Source of the DNA: Flavobacterium sp. Leaf82
GTDB lineage: Bacteria > Bacteroidota > Bacteroidia > Flavobacteriales > Flavobacteriaceae
Direction of reading: 5' to 3'
Length of the DNA: 64,000 nucleotides
NCBI RefSeq assembly: GCF_001422725.1
Contig: NZ_LMMA01000001.1
Coordinates: 622,691-686,690 of the forward strand
Positions within the stretch are counted from its first letter, which is position 1. Every line of letters begins with the position of its first letter. Of this stretch, positions 14,702 to 24,003 are shown in pieces. The notes beneath the pieces were generated by a model that was given only the letters and a program-made list of their open reading frames with translations, had not been told where the DNA came from and made no database searches. Position numbers and translations under genes: made by a program.

Positions 14702-16024
14702 TTAGTTTTGAACTTTAGTTGAAGGAATGTAGTCTAAAATCAAACGCTGATTTGGGTTTAGATACTTTTTAGCAACTTCTCTAATTTCTTCTCTTGTAAT
14801 TGAGTGATACAGATCAATTTCTGTATTAATTAAATTAACGTCTCCGTAAAGAAGGTAATAAGAAGCAAGATTTTCAGCAATTCCTTCTACGCTTGCATTG
14901 GCATTCACAAAATTATTATCGAATTTGTTTTGTAATTTTTCGTAATCTTTTTCAGAGATCAGATCCGTTTGAATTTTTACAATCTCTTCATCCATTTCTT
15001 TCAGGATGTCGGCTGTTGTATTTGGCGCCATTGGCAAACCGTATAAAATGTACATTCCGTAATCTTCCTGACTAAATCCAACAGCTCCAATTTGAAGTGC
15101 CATTTTTTTATCGTCGACTATTTTTTTATACAATTTAGAACTTTTTCCATCACTTAAATAAGAAGAGATTAAATCTAAAACTCTCGCATCTCTTGTTTTC
15201 ATTGATGGCGTTCTGTAAGAAGCAACGATCATTGGGATCTGAATATTAGGATCTTCGTAAGTCGCTTTTATAGTCTGATTGATTGGTTCTTCGACAAAAG
15301 TTTGTTTTTTTACTTCTTCACCTCTCGGAATAGGAGCAAAATATTTTTGAATCCATTCTTTGGTTTTAGTTTTGTCAAAATCACCGGCTACGACCAAAAC
15401 GGCATTATTTGGCGTGTAGAATTTTTTATTAAAAGCCTGAAATTCTTCCAGCGTTGCCGCGTCAAGATCTTTCATGGATCCTATAGTTGTCCAGCGATAC
15501 GGATGATTTTTGAACATGTTTTTTTTAACCTCCGGAAGAATATTTCCGTAGGGCTGATTGTCGTAACGCATTCTTTTCTCTTCTTTTACGACTTCATTTT
15601 GCGTGTCTACACCAATTTTGTTGATAATAGGGTGCATCAGCCTTTCTGATTCCATCCATAAACCAAGTTCTAAGCTGTTTGATGGAAAAACTTCGTAGTA
15701 ATATGTTCTGTCATCAGACGTATTTGCATTATTTACTCCGCCGTTTGCCGTGACGATTTTCATCCATTCGCCACGTTTTATATTTTGTGTTCCTTCAAAT
15801 AATAAATGTTCAAAGAAATGTGCAAAACCAGTTCTGTCCGGACGCTCGTCTTTTGATCCTACGTGATACATTACTGAGGTTATGACAACCGGAGCAGATG
15901 GATCGTTATGTAAGATAACATGCATGCCATTATCCAGATTATATTCTTCAAAAGCTACCTTTTGAGCATGAGCCACTCCGCCGAGCATTAGTGCTGCACT
16001 TAACATCATTATTGAATTTTTCAT
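14702..16024 (-). CDS. M16-family zinc metallopeptidase (active subunit)
   Basis: Periplasmic zinc peptidase of the pitrilysin/processing-peptidase type, 440 residues, with a signal peptide ending 'GVAHAQ'. The inverted zinc motif is 'HFFEH' (about residue 68) and the distal Glu ligand lies in 'NEVVKEEKRM' (about 145). The C-terminal M16C domain includes the conserved 'FYTPNNAVLVVAGDF'. It is the first gene of a two-gene unit whose partner lacks the motif, as in bacterial heterodimeric M16 enzymes. The substrate is probably unfolded peptides in the periplasm; this is inference from the family. Confidence 0.92.
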   Translation of the reverse strand: MKNSIMMLSAALMLGGVAHAQKVAFEEYNLDNGMHVILHNDPSAPVVITSVMYHVGSKDERPDRTGFAHFFEHLLFEGTQNIKRGEWMKIVTANGGVNNANTSDDRTYYYEVFPSNSLELGLWMESERLMHPIINKIGVDTQNEVVKEEKRMRYDNQPYGNILPEVKKNMFKNHPYRWTTIGSMKDLDAATLEEFQAFNKKFYTPNNAVLVVAGDFDKTKTKEWIQKYFAPIPRGEEVKKQTFVEEPINQTIKATYEDPNIQIPMIVASYRTPSMKTRDARVLDLISSYLSDGKSSKLYKKIVDDKKMALQIGAVGFSQEDYGMYILYGLPMAPNTTADILKEMDEEIVKIQTDLISEKDYEKLQNKFDNNFVNANASVEGIAENLASYYLLYGDVNLINTEIDLYHSITREEIREVAKKYLNPNQRLILDYIPSTKVQN

Positions 16025-16238
16025 AAAGATTAATAATTTTTATTTACCTATATTATGTAGGTAGCCAAGAGTTGATTATCGTTACATCAAAATTAACTTT
16101 TTTTAATTATCAAATAAGGGTTAAGTCTTATTTTGGTGATACTTTAACAATCATTCCCGTCAGGATATTGTTTTTTGAGAGTTGAAATCCCTTGAAAAAC
16201 AGACTTTAAAGTGAAATAAATATTTTTAGAATAAGAAA

Positions 16239-16268
16239 TTGCACAGTAAATTATTAATTGTATATTTG
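16239..16268 (+). promoter_or_regulatory. Promoter of rplU-rpmA
   Basis: TTG (16239-16241), 19 nt, TATATTTG (16261-16268), then 30 bp to the rplU ATG. This is a full match to the Bacteroidota consensus and the clearest promoter in the window. Confidence 0.8.
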
Positions 16269-16298
16269 CAACCTTAAAAATCAATAAATCAATTTGGT

Positions 16299-16739
16299 AT
16301 GTATGCAATCGTAGAGATAGCAGGGCAACAATTTAAAGTAAGCAAAGACTTAAAGGTTTATGTTAACCGTTTGACTAATGAAGAAGGTTCAAAAGTTTCT
16401 TTTGACAAAGTTCTTTTATTAGATGATAATGGTAGCGTAACTTTAGGCGCCCCAGCTATAGAAGGTGCTTCAGTAGAAGCTAAAGTGTTACAACACTTAA
16501 AAGGAGATAAAGTTATCGTTTTCAAAAAGAAAAGAAGAAAAGGATACAAAAAGAGAAATGGTCACAGACAATATCTTACTCAAATTGTAATTGAAGGTAT
16601 TACTGCAGCTGGAGGAACTAAAAAAGCAGCAGCTAAGAAAGCAGTTGTAGCTGAAGAAGTATCTACTGAAGAAGTAGAAGCTCCTAAAGTAAAAAAAGCA
16701 GCAGCTCCAAAAGCAAAAAAAGAAGCTACTAAAGAATAA
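16299..16739 (+). CDS. rplU: 50S ribosomal protein L21
   Basis: Binds 23S rRNA in the large subunit. The N-terminal 102 residues are standard bL21 ('MYAIVEIAGQQFKV', 'VIVFKKKRRKGYKKRNGHRQ'). The remaining 44 residues are an Ala/Lys/Glu-rich extension ('KKAAAKKAVVAEEVSTEE'), of the low-complexity type seen on several flavobacterial ribosomal proteins. The gene has a strong promoter and is followed 24 bp later by rpmA, the usual pair. Confidence 0.97.
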   Translation: MYAIVEIAGQQFKVSKDLKVYVNRLTNEEGSKVSFDKVLLLDDNGSVTLGAPAIEGASVEAKVLQHLKGDKVIVFKKKRRKGYKKRNGHRQYLTQIVIEGITAAGGTKKAAAKKAVVAEEVSTEEVEAPKVKKAAAPKAKKEATKE

Positions 16740-16763
16740 TAACAATATTTAAACTCATACGTC

Positions 16764-17024
16764 ATGGCTCACAAGAAAGGTGTCGGTAGTTCGAAGAATG
16801 GTAGAGAATCAGAATCAAAACGTTTAGGCGTTAAGATTTTTGGAGGTCAAGCTGCTATTGCTGGGAACATCATCGTTAGACAAAGAGGTTCAAAACATAA
16901 TCCAGGTGAAAATGTTTACATCAGTAAAGATCACACACTACACGCAAGAGTAGCTGGAGTTGTTAAGTTCCAAAAGAAAAGAGATAACAAATCTTATGTA
17001 TCTATTCTTCCATTCGAAGCATAA
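16764..17024 (+). CDS. rpmA: 50S ribosomal protein L27
   Basis: An 86-residue bL27 that sits near the peptidyl-transferase centre. It starts '[16 protein letters not shown]' and contains '[18 protein letters not shown]'. The N-terminus is the form that needs no cleavage, unlike Firmicutes. It is co-transcribed with rplU. Confidence 0.97.
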   Translation: MAHKKGVGSSKNGRESESKRLGVKIFGGQAAIAGNIIVRQRGSKHNPGENVYISKDHTLHARVAGVVKFQKKRDNKSYVSILPFEA

Positions 17025-17042
17025 TCATTAGATTACTTATTA

Positions 17043-17078
17043 CAAAACCCGTTCTGAAAAGAGCGGGTTTTTTGTTTT
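17043..17078 (+). terminator. Terminator after rpmA
   Basis: Stem 'aaaacccg' / 'cgggtttt' around an 11-base loop, followed by a T-rich tract, 20 bp after the stop codon. Confidence 0.85.
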
Positions 17079-17203
17079 AAATCAATACTGATTTATAAAA
17101 TAGTGTAACAATTTCTATAATAATGCAACATATGTTCTAAAGGAATTAACATTCAGTTGAAAGAATAAGGGCATTATGAAATTAACTATTTAAATCAGGA
17201 TCT

Positions 17204-17791
17204 ATGAATGAAAAAAGATTTTTCAAAATACGAGTATACTTTACAAGTATAATAGCAATTTCTATTTGGGCGCTATTAATCTGGAATCATTATCATGGAG
17301 GAGTGCCAAGTCATCATATTCTGAATGATAAAAATTTACCTGAAATTTCGAATTGGTGGGGAGCGCTTTTGCTTCCTTTGCTTTCATGGATTTTGTTTTA
17401 CCGGATAAAAAAGAGAGCTGTAGAAAATATCGATAATGAATCGAAAGAATCAGATTCTCAGATAAATATTATTTATGGATTTATTGGCGCCTTATTTTCA
17501 GGAATACTTCTTTCGGTCTTTTTTACTTTAGGATATGCAAATTTTCCAGCTTATGTACTTTTATTGATTCTGATGTCTGGCTTATTTTTTCCTATTTACA
17601 GAGCAGAATATATTCTTGGATTTGTTCTGGGCATGACTTTTACATTTGGTGCTGTTCTTCCAACAGTAATTGCATTTATACTGGCATTAATTGGTGCATT
17701 CTTATATCTGTGCATTCGGACATTAATTTTGTATGTTGTGTCGAGGATTCTGTTTGTTTTGGTTTCAAGCGATCAAAAAGAGGCTAAATAG
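17204..17791 (+). CDS. Hypothetical membrane protein, 195 residues
   Basis: Not recognised. About five hydrophobic segments lie at roughly residues 10-28, 48-62, 90-110, 115-132 and 138-185. A polar loop between segments 2 and 3 is rich in Asp, Glu and Ser ('NIDNESKESDSQ'). 'WNHYHGGVPSHH' after the first segment contains four His and could bind metal, which is only a suggestion. The next gene, also a membrane protein, starts 88 bp downstream on the same strand. Confidence 0.65.
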   Translation: MNEKRFFKIRVYFTSIIAISIWALLIWNHYHGGVPSHHILNDKNLPEISNWWGALLLPLLSWILFYRIKKRAVENIDNESKESDSQINIIYGFIGALFSGILLSVFFTLGYANFPAYVLLLILMSGLFFPIYRAEYILGFVLGMTFTFGAVLPTVIAFILALIGAFLYLCIRTLILYVVSRILFVLVSSDQKEAK

Positions 17792-17879
17792 TATTTTGAT
17801 ATTTGATACTACTAAAATATTTATCAGATTATTTATTGGGCTTATTATTTGTATTTTTGATTGAACAAATCTCCAAATT

Positions 17880-19163
17880 TTGAAAAAAATAGTTTTTCTT
17901 ATCTTTCTTTTCTGCACCAGTTTGTTTGCAAAAGAAATTCATCCTACTGAACAAATCGTATCATTAAACGAGGATCAAAAAAAGATTTTATACGAATTTG
18001 TAATTCTTCAAAAAAACGGTTCTAATGCTAATGAATATTGGCAGCAACACAAGAATCAGTTTTCTGCAATTAATGATACAGTAAGAAATCAATTGGCAAA
18101 CGAAATTTATGCCCATTCGCATATCTCTTATATTCCTGTAAAAGATTCTGCGGTTCAATTATGGATGCAGACGCAATCACTCACAAATTGGATGTTATAT
18201 CTGGCGGCGTTTATTGCAATATGTTCTATAATAGGATTGTTGCGCAATTATTGGAGTTTGCTTATCGATATCCTTATAAGGCAATTTGCGCCAATATTCA
18301 GGCTTTTATTTTCGGCAATATTGCTTACTTATGAATTGTTGCTGATAGGGATTGCGTGTGTTGTTTTTGGTTGTTATATTGAAGAAATGACTTTAAGAAC
18401 GGTAGTAATTCATACCGGTTTGTTTTTATTATGGAGTCAGTCAACGGCTATTTTTACCCGCAAATATTTAGTAAAGAAATATATTTTTGAAATAAAGAAT
18501 AATTTCTGGAGTCGGAATAATTGGGAAACAATAAAAACAATTTGTCTTCCTGCAATAATCGTAACACTGGCACTTTTGTATGTGTTATATAAAAATCCGG
18601 ATGATACTTTGTATAATTATGAGATCGTGGTTTCTGGTATGGCTGTTATTTGTGCTCTACCGTTTTGGCGTACATTAGAGAAATATATTTCTCCAATACT
18701 TGTTCCTTTCGAAGACAGTTATATCGAAAGAAGTATTGATTCGCTTGCGGCTTGTGTTATTGTGGCTTTAATTATCGATGGTTTTTTGATAGCACAACAA
18801 AATCCGGTTTTTTCTTATGTGATAATAGCCTTGACAAGTTTACTGATTATATCATTTTTGCTTTTATCGCTGAAACATAATTTCAAATACAATTACAAGA
18901 ATTATTATTATTTGCAATTGATTACCGTTCTTTTTCTTTTGTTCACTTTGTTTTATAGCTTTTATATTCATTCTGCCGAAATGATTTGGGCATCTTTAAT
19001 AGGGACAAGCATCTACATTATTATCAAATATTGGGAAATTCCAACCTTTTTTATTAGCTGGAAAAGAAGCAGAACATCAGCTTGGGGATTTTTAGGAATG
19101 GCGTTATTATTGTGGTTATTGGCAAAAGGTATTTTGTATGTTTCCGGAATGTTATATGTTTAA
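17880..19163 (+). CDS. Hypothetical multi-pass membrane protein with periplasmic N-domain
   Basis: Not recognised. The 427-residue product has a signal peptide or first membrane segment (1-17, ending 'LFAKE'), a polar N-terminal domain of about 80 residues predicted outside the cytoplasm, then about eight hydrophobic segments from residue 98 to the C-terminus. The arrangement recalls mechanosensitive-channel-like or sensor proteins of Bacteroidota, but no MscS motif is present. The start is TTG at 17880. A bidirectional terminator follows. Confidence 0.65.
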   Translation: MKKIVFLIFLFCTSLFAKEIHPTEQIVSLNEDQKKILYEFVILQKNGSNANEYWQQHKNQFSAINDTVRNQLANEIYAHSHISYIPVKDSAVQLWMQTQSLTNWMLYLAAFIAICSIIGLLRNYWSLLIDILIRQFAPIFRLLFSAILLTYELLLIGIACVVFGCYIEEMTLRTVVIHTGLFLLWSQSTAIFTRKYLVKKYIFEIKNNFWSRNNWETIKTICLPAIIVTLALLYVLYKNPDDTLYNYEIVVSGMAVICALPFWRTLEKYISPILVPFEDSYIERSIDSLAACVIVALIIDGFLIAQQNPVFSYVIIALTSLLIISFLLLSLKHNFKYNYKNYYYLQLITVLFLLFTLFYSFYIHSAEMIWASLIGTSIYIIIKYWEIPTFFISWKRSRTSAWGFLGMALLLWLLAKGILYVSGMLYV

Positions 19164-19225
19164 TTCTACATGTTTTGTCATTTTGACCGAAAGGAGAAGT
19201 AATAGAAATTCGATTGGGAATTTCA

Positions 19226-19262
19226 TAAAAAAACCTGTTCGTAATGAACAGGTTTTTTATTT
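19226..19262. terminator. Bidirectional terminator between convergent genes
   Basis: Stem 'aaaaaacctgttc' / 'gaacaggtttttt', five-base loop, with A-run and T-run on either side. It serves the plus-strand membrane gene and the minus-strand AsmA gene, whose stop codon overlaps its edge. Confidence 0.85.
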
Positions 19263-22017
19263 ATTCGGTGTCTTTTGTTTCTTCTAAATCTTCTGTTTTG
19301 CGTCCTACTTTTACTTTAGGGCTATTTTGTGTTCCGGTAACGGTTAGCGGAATTCCGAATATACCAAGCGGAGGTAATCCTAAACGCATTTTTAAGTTCA
19401 GTTTTCCGTCTAAACTTGTTGTGCCTTCAATTCTTGGTCTAAAGCCTGCAAACTTAAATTTAAAGCGTTCTACTGTTATGATATTATTTTTAACTGTAGT
19501 TTTAATGTCAACTTTAGAAACATCAGGATTTTTCATCGATTCTGAACTTGTTTTCTGGCTTACGGCATTAAACATTTTTAACCCGCGTACTTTTACATCT
19601 TTTACAGAAAGTATTCCACCACCTGCAAGCGATGGATAAACCGGATCCATGTTTCCGTTTAAACGACCTTTTAACTGGTAATCTACAGACACAATTCCCT
19701 GAGCTTTTTCAGCGGCACTTGCCATTTTTCTAAAAACTTCGATTTCATTATAAGCCCTTTTAATATCAAAATCAGATGCTTTGATACTAAAGTCAAAATT
19801 TGCTTTTTGTGTAGTTACCGCTTGATAATTGGCGTTCATGCCAACATTACAGCCAATTAAATTAAAACCGGTATTCTGCATGCTCAATTTACCTTTGTAC
19901 ATGTTTAAATTTCCAACAGCATTTTGAAGGTTTAATTTATCAAAATTTACTTTTTGGGCATTAGCTGTAAAATTCAAATTCAGGTTTGTCGGAATAATAA
20001 TAACTCCGGTTTGTTTCGTTTCGGCAGGAGCAGGGCTTTGCGTTTTTGTTTGCGTTACAGATGTGTTTACCGGCGTACTTGACATAAATTCATCGACATT
20101 GATGTATCTTGAAGTAACTTTAAAAGAACCTTTTAAAACCCCTGTATTCGTTGTGATATAATTAAAAACGTTCTGTAAATAACCATTCAGTTTAAAATCT
20201 GATTCGCCATAAGCAGCCAGAAAGTTATTAAACGACATTTTATCCTGATTGATTTTGAAAATCCCTTCCTTGATAATGAATTTCTTTGGCAAATATTCTG
20301 ATGCAATTCCTATATTTCTTAGTTCAAGAGTTCCCTTATTATAAAGTTTACTGTAATTACCTTTTTCGGCATCGCTTTGTTTGCCTTTCAAAACCAAATC
20401 AGCTTTTACAAAACCATCTAAATCGAGTCCTTTTTGAGAAAAAACTTTGTAGATTTTATTAACGTCAAGTTCCCCTTTTGCTTTAATGTCATAAGTTAAG
20501 TCATTAAAATTGCTCAAATCGGCTTCTACAAAAACAGGTTTTCCTTCAAAAGTAAATTGAGTTGGTTTTAAACTTATTTTCAAATCATCAAATGTTCCTT
20601 TTTGATTTTCAATTTTAGATTTTATCTTAATATTGGTGATTGGATTTGGATAATATTTGGTTTTTAAATAACCATTTTCCAAATCAATACTTCCGTTTGT
20701 AACAGGGAAAAGTTTGTTTTTCTGGTCAAATTTCCCGTTTGCTTTTACATCTCCGGCTAAACTTCCTTTTAAAACAATATCCGGAATTCCGAGTGCTTTT
20801 GTTAGTTTTTCAAGATCAATTTTAGCTTTAAAATCCGCATTTATTTCCGGAGTATTGGCACCTTTTATATAAAATTTAGATTTTAAATAATCCTTATTTA
20901 TATTTAAGGACAAATTTTTTGCATCAACAGTTAAAAGATCCGGATTTAAAGAAGGAACTGTCGTTTTAACTTCCAGGTTTAAATTAGAAACCGGGAAAGC
21001 ACTTTTGTTATAATTTACAAAACCATTGTCTATTTTTATGTCTAAATTTAAATCAGGAGCAATGTTTTGCGATGCGATATAATTTCCTTTTAAGGTAAAA
21101 AGTAAATTAGTTTTACCTTTTAATTCTGTTTTAGAAAGCCAGGTAATATATTTTGGAGGGAAAGCAGTAAAAAGATCATCTAAGTTGCTGTTGTCAGATT
21201 TTATGATGAAATCCATATTGTAACCGTCTTTCAGGAAATCAAATTTACCTTTAAAATCTACTAAAAGCTGATTGATTTTAAGATTGTTCTGCTCAAAGAA
21301 AAAAGATAAAGAGTTAACATTTACTTTAGTAATTAAATCTGCATCAATTTTTTTATTCATTAAATACGGTTCACCTTCGTAAACAATATTTAATTTTTCA
21401 ATTTTTGCTTTTGAGTATAAATCAAAGACAGCTTTGTTTAAATCTCCTTTTCCTAAATAATCAAATCCAAAAGCATCAAAATGAACTTTTGTCGACAGAT
21501 CGTCATAAATAATTTTGCTGTTTATAATCTCAATTTTTTCCAGTTTTAGCGATGCATCAGCGTCAGTACTATCTTTAGGGTCTGATGGTTTTGATGATTT
21601 GTAAACATTATAATTCGCTTCTCCTTTGTCGTTTACTTTTACATTAATAAAGGAATCAGATAAATAAATCTGATCAATTTTTACCTCTTTGCTAAAAATT
21701 AAACTGGCTACGTTTATTCCAAAAGAGACTTCTTTTGCGGTAATAAATTTTTCGTTTTTGTATGGAGCTGATCCGTTAAGGCTTAAATCATTTAAGGTTA
21801 AAGTCAAGGAAGGAAAATGGTGAAAAAATGAAACCGATACATCAGAATAATTCAGTTCTGCGCTCAGTTTTTCATTAGCCGTCTTTTTGATTTGCTCCTT
21901 TATTTTATCGGCAAAAACTATAGGCGTCAAGAACAACAATCCAATAATAACAACAAAAGTTATTCCCAGATATTTTGCCGTTTTTAGTAAAACGGACTTG
22001 GTTTTATTTGTAGACAT
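19261..22017 (-). CDS. AsmA-family protein
   Basis: A 918-residue protein with one N-terminal membrane anchor (residues 13-33, 'YLGITFVVIIGLLFLTPIV') and a long, mostly beta-stranded periplasmic part. It belongs to the AsmA/TamB-like superfamily: an N-terminal chorein-like start ('LNYSDVSVSFFHHFPSLTLTLNDLSL') and a C-terminal AsmA_2 type region with 'LKMRLGLPPLGIFGIP' near 885. Relatives bridge the periplasm and are linked to phospholipid transport or outer-membrane assembly; that role is inferred. The miaE gene lies 46 bp upstream on the same strand. Confidence 0.85.
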   Translation of the reverse strand: MSTNKTKSVLLKTAKYLGITFVVIIGLLFLTPIVFADKIKEQIKKTANEKLSAELNYSDVSVSFFHHFPSLTLTLNDLSLNGSAPYKNEKFITAKEVSFGINVASLIFSKEVKIDQIYLSDSFINVKVNDKGEANYNVYKSSKPSDPKDSTDADASLKLEKIEIINSKIIYDDLSTKVHFDAFGFDYLGKGDLNKAVFDLYSKAKIEKLNIVYEGEPYLMNKKIDADLITKVNVNSLSFFFEQNNLKINQLLVDFKGKFDFLKDGYNMDFIIKSDNSNLDDLFTAFPPKYITWLSKTELKGKTNLLFTLKGNYIASQNIAPDLNLDIKIDNGFVNYNKSAFPVSNLNLEVKTTVPSLNPDLLTVDAKNLSLNINKDYLKSKFYIKGANTPEINADFKAKIDLEKLTKALGIPDIVLKGSLAGDVKANGKFDQKNKLFPVTNGSIDLENGYLKTKYYPNPITNIKIKSKIENQKGTFDDLKISLKPTQFTFEGKPVFVEADLSNFNDLTYDIKAKGELDVNKIYKVFSQKGLDLDGFVKADLVLKGKQSDAEKGNYSKLYNKGTLELRNIGIASEYLPKKFIIKEGIFKINQDKMSFNNFLAAYGESDFKLNGYLQNVFNYITTNTGVLKGSFKVTSRYINVDEFMSSTPVNTSVTQTKTQSPAPAETKQTGVIIIPTNLNLNFTANAQKVNFDKLNLQNAVGNLNMYKGKLSMQNTGFNLIGCNVGMNANYQAVTTQKANFDFSIKASDFDIKRAYNEIEVFRKMASAAEKAQGIVSVDYQLKGRLNGNMDPVYPSLAGGGILSVKDVKVRGLKMFNAVSQKTSSESMKNPDVSKVDIKTTVKNNIITVERFKFKFAGFRPRIEGTTSLDGKLNLKMRLGLPPLGIFGIPLTVTGTQNSPKVKVGRKTEDLEETKDTE

Positions 22018-22063
22018 AACAAATTGAGTTGTTTACAGGTAAGATTTGTATTGTATAAAAGGT

Positions 22064-22672
22064 TTATCCGTGAACAGTTTCGCTTTTTCCGTAATTTGTA
22101 ATAATAGAACCTTCATATTCAATCCATTCTTTCCATCGTTTATCGATATCTATATTGTCTGTATATTTTCTGGCAAATCCTAAAAATGTAGTATAATGTC
22201 CGGCTTCAGAAATCATTAAATCACGGTAGAATTTAGCCAATTCCTCGTCTTTAATATTTTCTGAAAGTACCTTGAAACGCTCACAACTTCTGGCTTCGAT
22301 CATAGCCGAAAATAATAAACGATCACAAAGTGCGTCTTTTCGGCTTCCGTCTTTTTTCATGAATTTAAAAAGTTCATTTACATAATGATCTTTTCTTTCA
22401 CGACCCAAAGTCAAACCTCTTTTTTTGATAATATCATGTACCATTTGTAAATGCTCTAATTCTTCTCGTGCAATTACAAGCATTTCAGTTACTAACTCTT
22501 CTAATTCAGAATTATAAGTAACTAAACTTATAGCGTTTGATGCTGCTTTTTGCTCGCACCAGGCATGATCCGTAAGAATTTCTTCGATATTTGACTCTAC
22601 TATATTTACCCAACGAGGGTCTGTGGCTAATTTTAATCCTAACATAACTATATTGAAAAAAGTTAACTGCAA
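22064..22672 (-). CDS. miaE: tRNA-(ms2io6A)-hydroxylase (MiaE)
   Basis: Non-haem di-iron monooxygenase that hydroxylates the isopentenyl group of ms2i6A at position 37 of tRNA. The 202 residues form a ferritin-like four-helix bundle. Iron ligands are visible as an early Glu in 'NIEEIL', 'EELEH' (about residue 85), 'EARSCERF' (about 121) and 'SEAGHY' (about 166). The length is normal. It shares a divergent 86-bp spacer with the glycosyltransferase gene. Confidence 0.93.
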   Translation of the reverse strand: MQLTFFNIVMLGLKLATDPRWVNIVESNIEEILTDHAWCEQKAASNAISLVTYNSELEELVTEMLVIAREELEHLQMVHDIIKKRGLTLGRERKDHYVNELFKFMKKDGSRKDALCDRLLFSAMIEARSCERFKVLSENIKDEELAKFYRDLMISEAGHYTTFLGFARKYTDNIDIDKRWKEWIEYEGSIITNYGKSETVHG

Positions 22673-22758
22673 AATTAGTCTTTTTTATTGCCGAAAGTCA
22701 GTAAATAGCGTGCAAATGCGCTCAAAAAAGCATTATTTTGTAAGTTCAAAGAACTCAA

Positions 22759-24003
22759 ATGAATCAAACAAAAAAACTTCTGATTATTGGTTTTGTCTGG
22801 CCTGAGCCAAATTCGTCTGCAGCGGGTGGCAGAATGATGCAATTGATTTCTATTTTTAAGGAAAACAGCTTCGAAATTACATTTGCAAGCCCTGCTTTAG
22901 ATAGCGATTTTATGGTCGATTTGTCTGAATTTGGAGTTGATAAAACATCAATTGAACTCAATAATTCCAGTTTTGATGATTTTATAATCAAACTTAATCC
23001 TGATGTGGTTTTGTTTGATCGTTTCATGATCGAAGAACAATTTGGCTGGCGGGTTTCAGAGAATTGTCCAAAAGCGATTAGATTATTAGACACTGAAGAT
23101 TTGCATTGTTTGAGAACGGCAAGACAAAAAGCATTTAAAGAAAACAGGACTTTTGAGTTGAATGATTTATTGTCTGAAGAAGTTGCAAAGCGAGAAATTG
23201 CCAGTATTCTAAGATGTGATTTGTCTTTCATGATTTCAGAATTTGAAATGAAAATTTTGAAAGATGTTTTTAAAATCGATTTCAGTTTATTGCACTATTT
23301 GCCTTTTCTGGTTCATGGAATGCAGGAATTGGATTTGCAGAAATTACCATCATTTCAAGAACGAAAGAATTTTGTTTTCATAGGGAATTTTCTTCATGAA
23401 CCCAATTGGAATACGGTTCAATATTTAAAAGAAGCCATTTGGCCAATAATTAAAGAGCAATTTCCGGAAGCTGTTTTGGAAGTTTATGGTGCATATCCTT
23501 CGCAAAAAGTGTTACAATTGCATCATTCAAAAAATGGTTTTTTGATTATGGGAAGAGCTGAAGACGCTAATGAAATTGTAAAAAAAGCCAGAATTGTTTT
23601 GGCGCCAATTCGGTTTGGAGCAGGATTAAAAGGTAAATTATTAGAAGCCATGCAATGCGGAACTCCAAGTATAACAACTACAATTGGATCCGAAGCCATG
23701 CACGCCAATTTACCTTGGAATGGTTTTATTACAGATGATCTTGAGTTATTTGCAAAGAAAGCAGTCGAGTTATATCATGATGAAAATCTTTGGAAACAAT
23801 CTCAAAAAAATGGAATCGAAATTGTAAATGAATGTTATCAATTAAGCAAATATTCTACTGCCTTGATGACTCAGATTAATTTGCTGTTGAATGATTCCGA
23901 GAGTCATCGTTTGCATAATTTTATGGGAAACCTATTGCAGCATCACACTTTAAAAAGTACTAAATACATGGCAAAATGGATTGAGGTGAAGAATAAAAAC
24001 TAA
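22759..24003 (+). CDS. Glycosyltransferase, GT4-like fold
   Basis: A 414-residue GT-B glycosyltransferase. The N-terminal domain begins 'KLLIIGFVWPEPNSSAAGGR', a typical loop of family 4 enzymes. The C-terminal nucleotide-sugar domain contains 'FIGNFLHEPNWNTV' and 'GAGLKGKLLEAMQCGTP', with the conserved Glu of the E-x7-E region. No membrane segment is present. The acceptor and sugar are unknown; there is no cell-surface polysaccharide cluster nearby. Its stop codon overlaps the stop of the convergent AraC gene by 4 bp. Confidence 0.88.
   Translation: MNQTKKLLIIGFVWPEPNSSAAGGRMMQLISIFKENSFEITFASPALDSDFMVDLSEFGVDKTSIELNNSSFDDFIIKLNPDVVLFDRFMIEEQFGWRVSENCPKAIRLLDTEDLHCLRTARQKAFKENRTFELNDLLSEEVAKREIASILRCDLSFMISEFEMKILKDVFKIDFSLLHYLPFLVHGMQELDLQKLPSFQERKNFVFIGNFLHEPNWNTVQYLKEAIWPIIKEQFPEAVLEVYGAYPSQKVLQLHHSKNGFLIMGRAEDANEIVKKARIVLAPIRFGAGLKGKLLEAMQCGTPSITTTIGSEAMHANLPWNGFITDDLELFAKKAVELYHDENLWKQSQKNGIEIVNECYQLSKYSTALMTQINLLLNDSESHRLHNFMGNLLQHHTLKSTKYMAKWIEVKNKN

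Noticed and set aside
16699..16739. C-terminal Ala/Lys extension of L21 as a frameshift artefact
   Set aside because: The frame, codon use and rpmA spacing are normal, and such tails are common on flavobacterial ribosomal proteins.
24000..24003. 4-bp overlap of glycosyltransferase and AraC stop codons as a sign of coupling
   Set aside because: The genes are convergent, so translational coupling is impossible; it is only compact packing.
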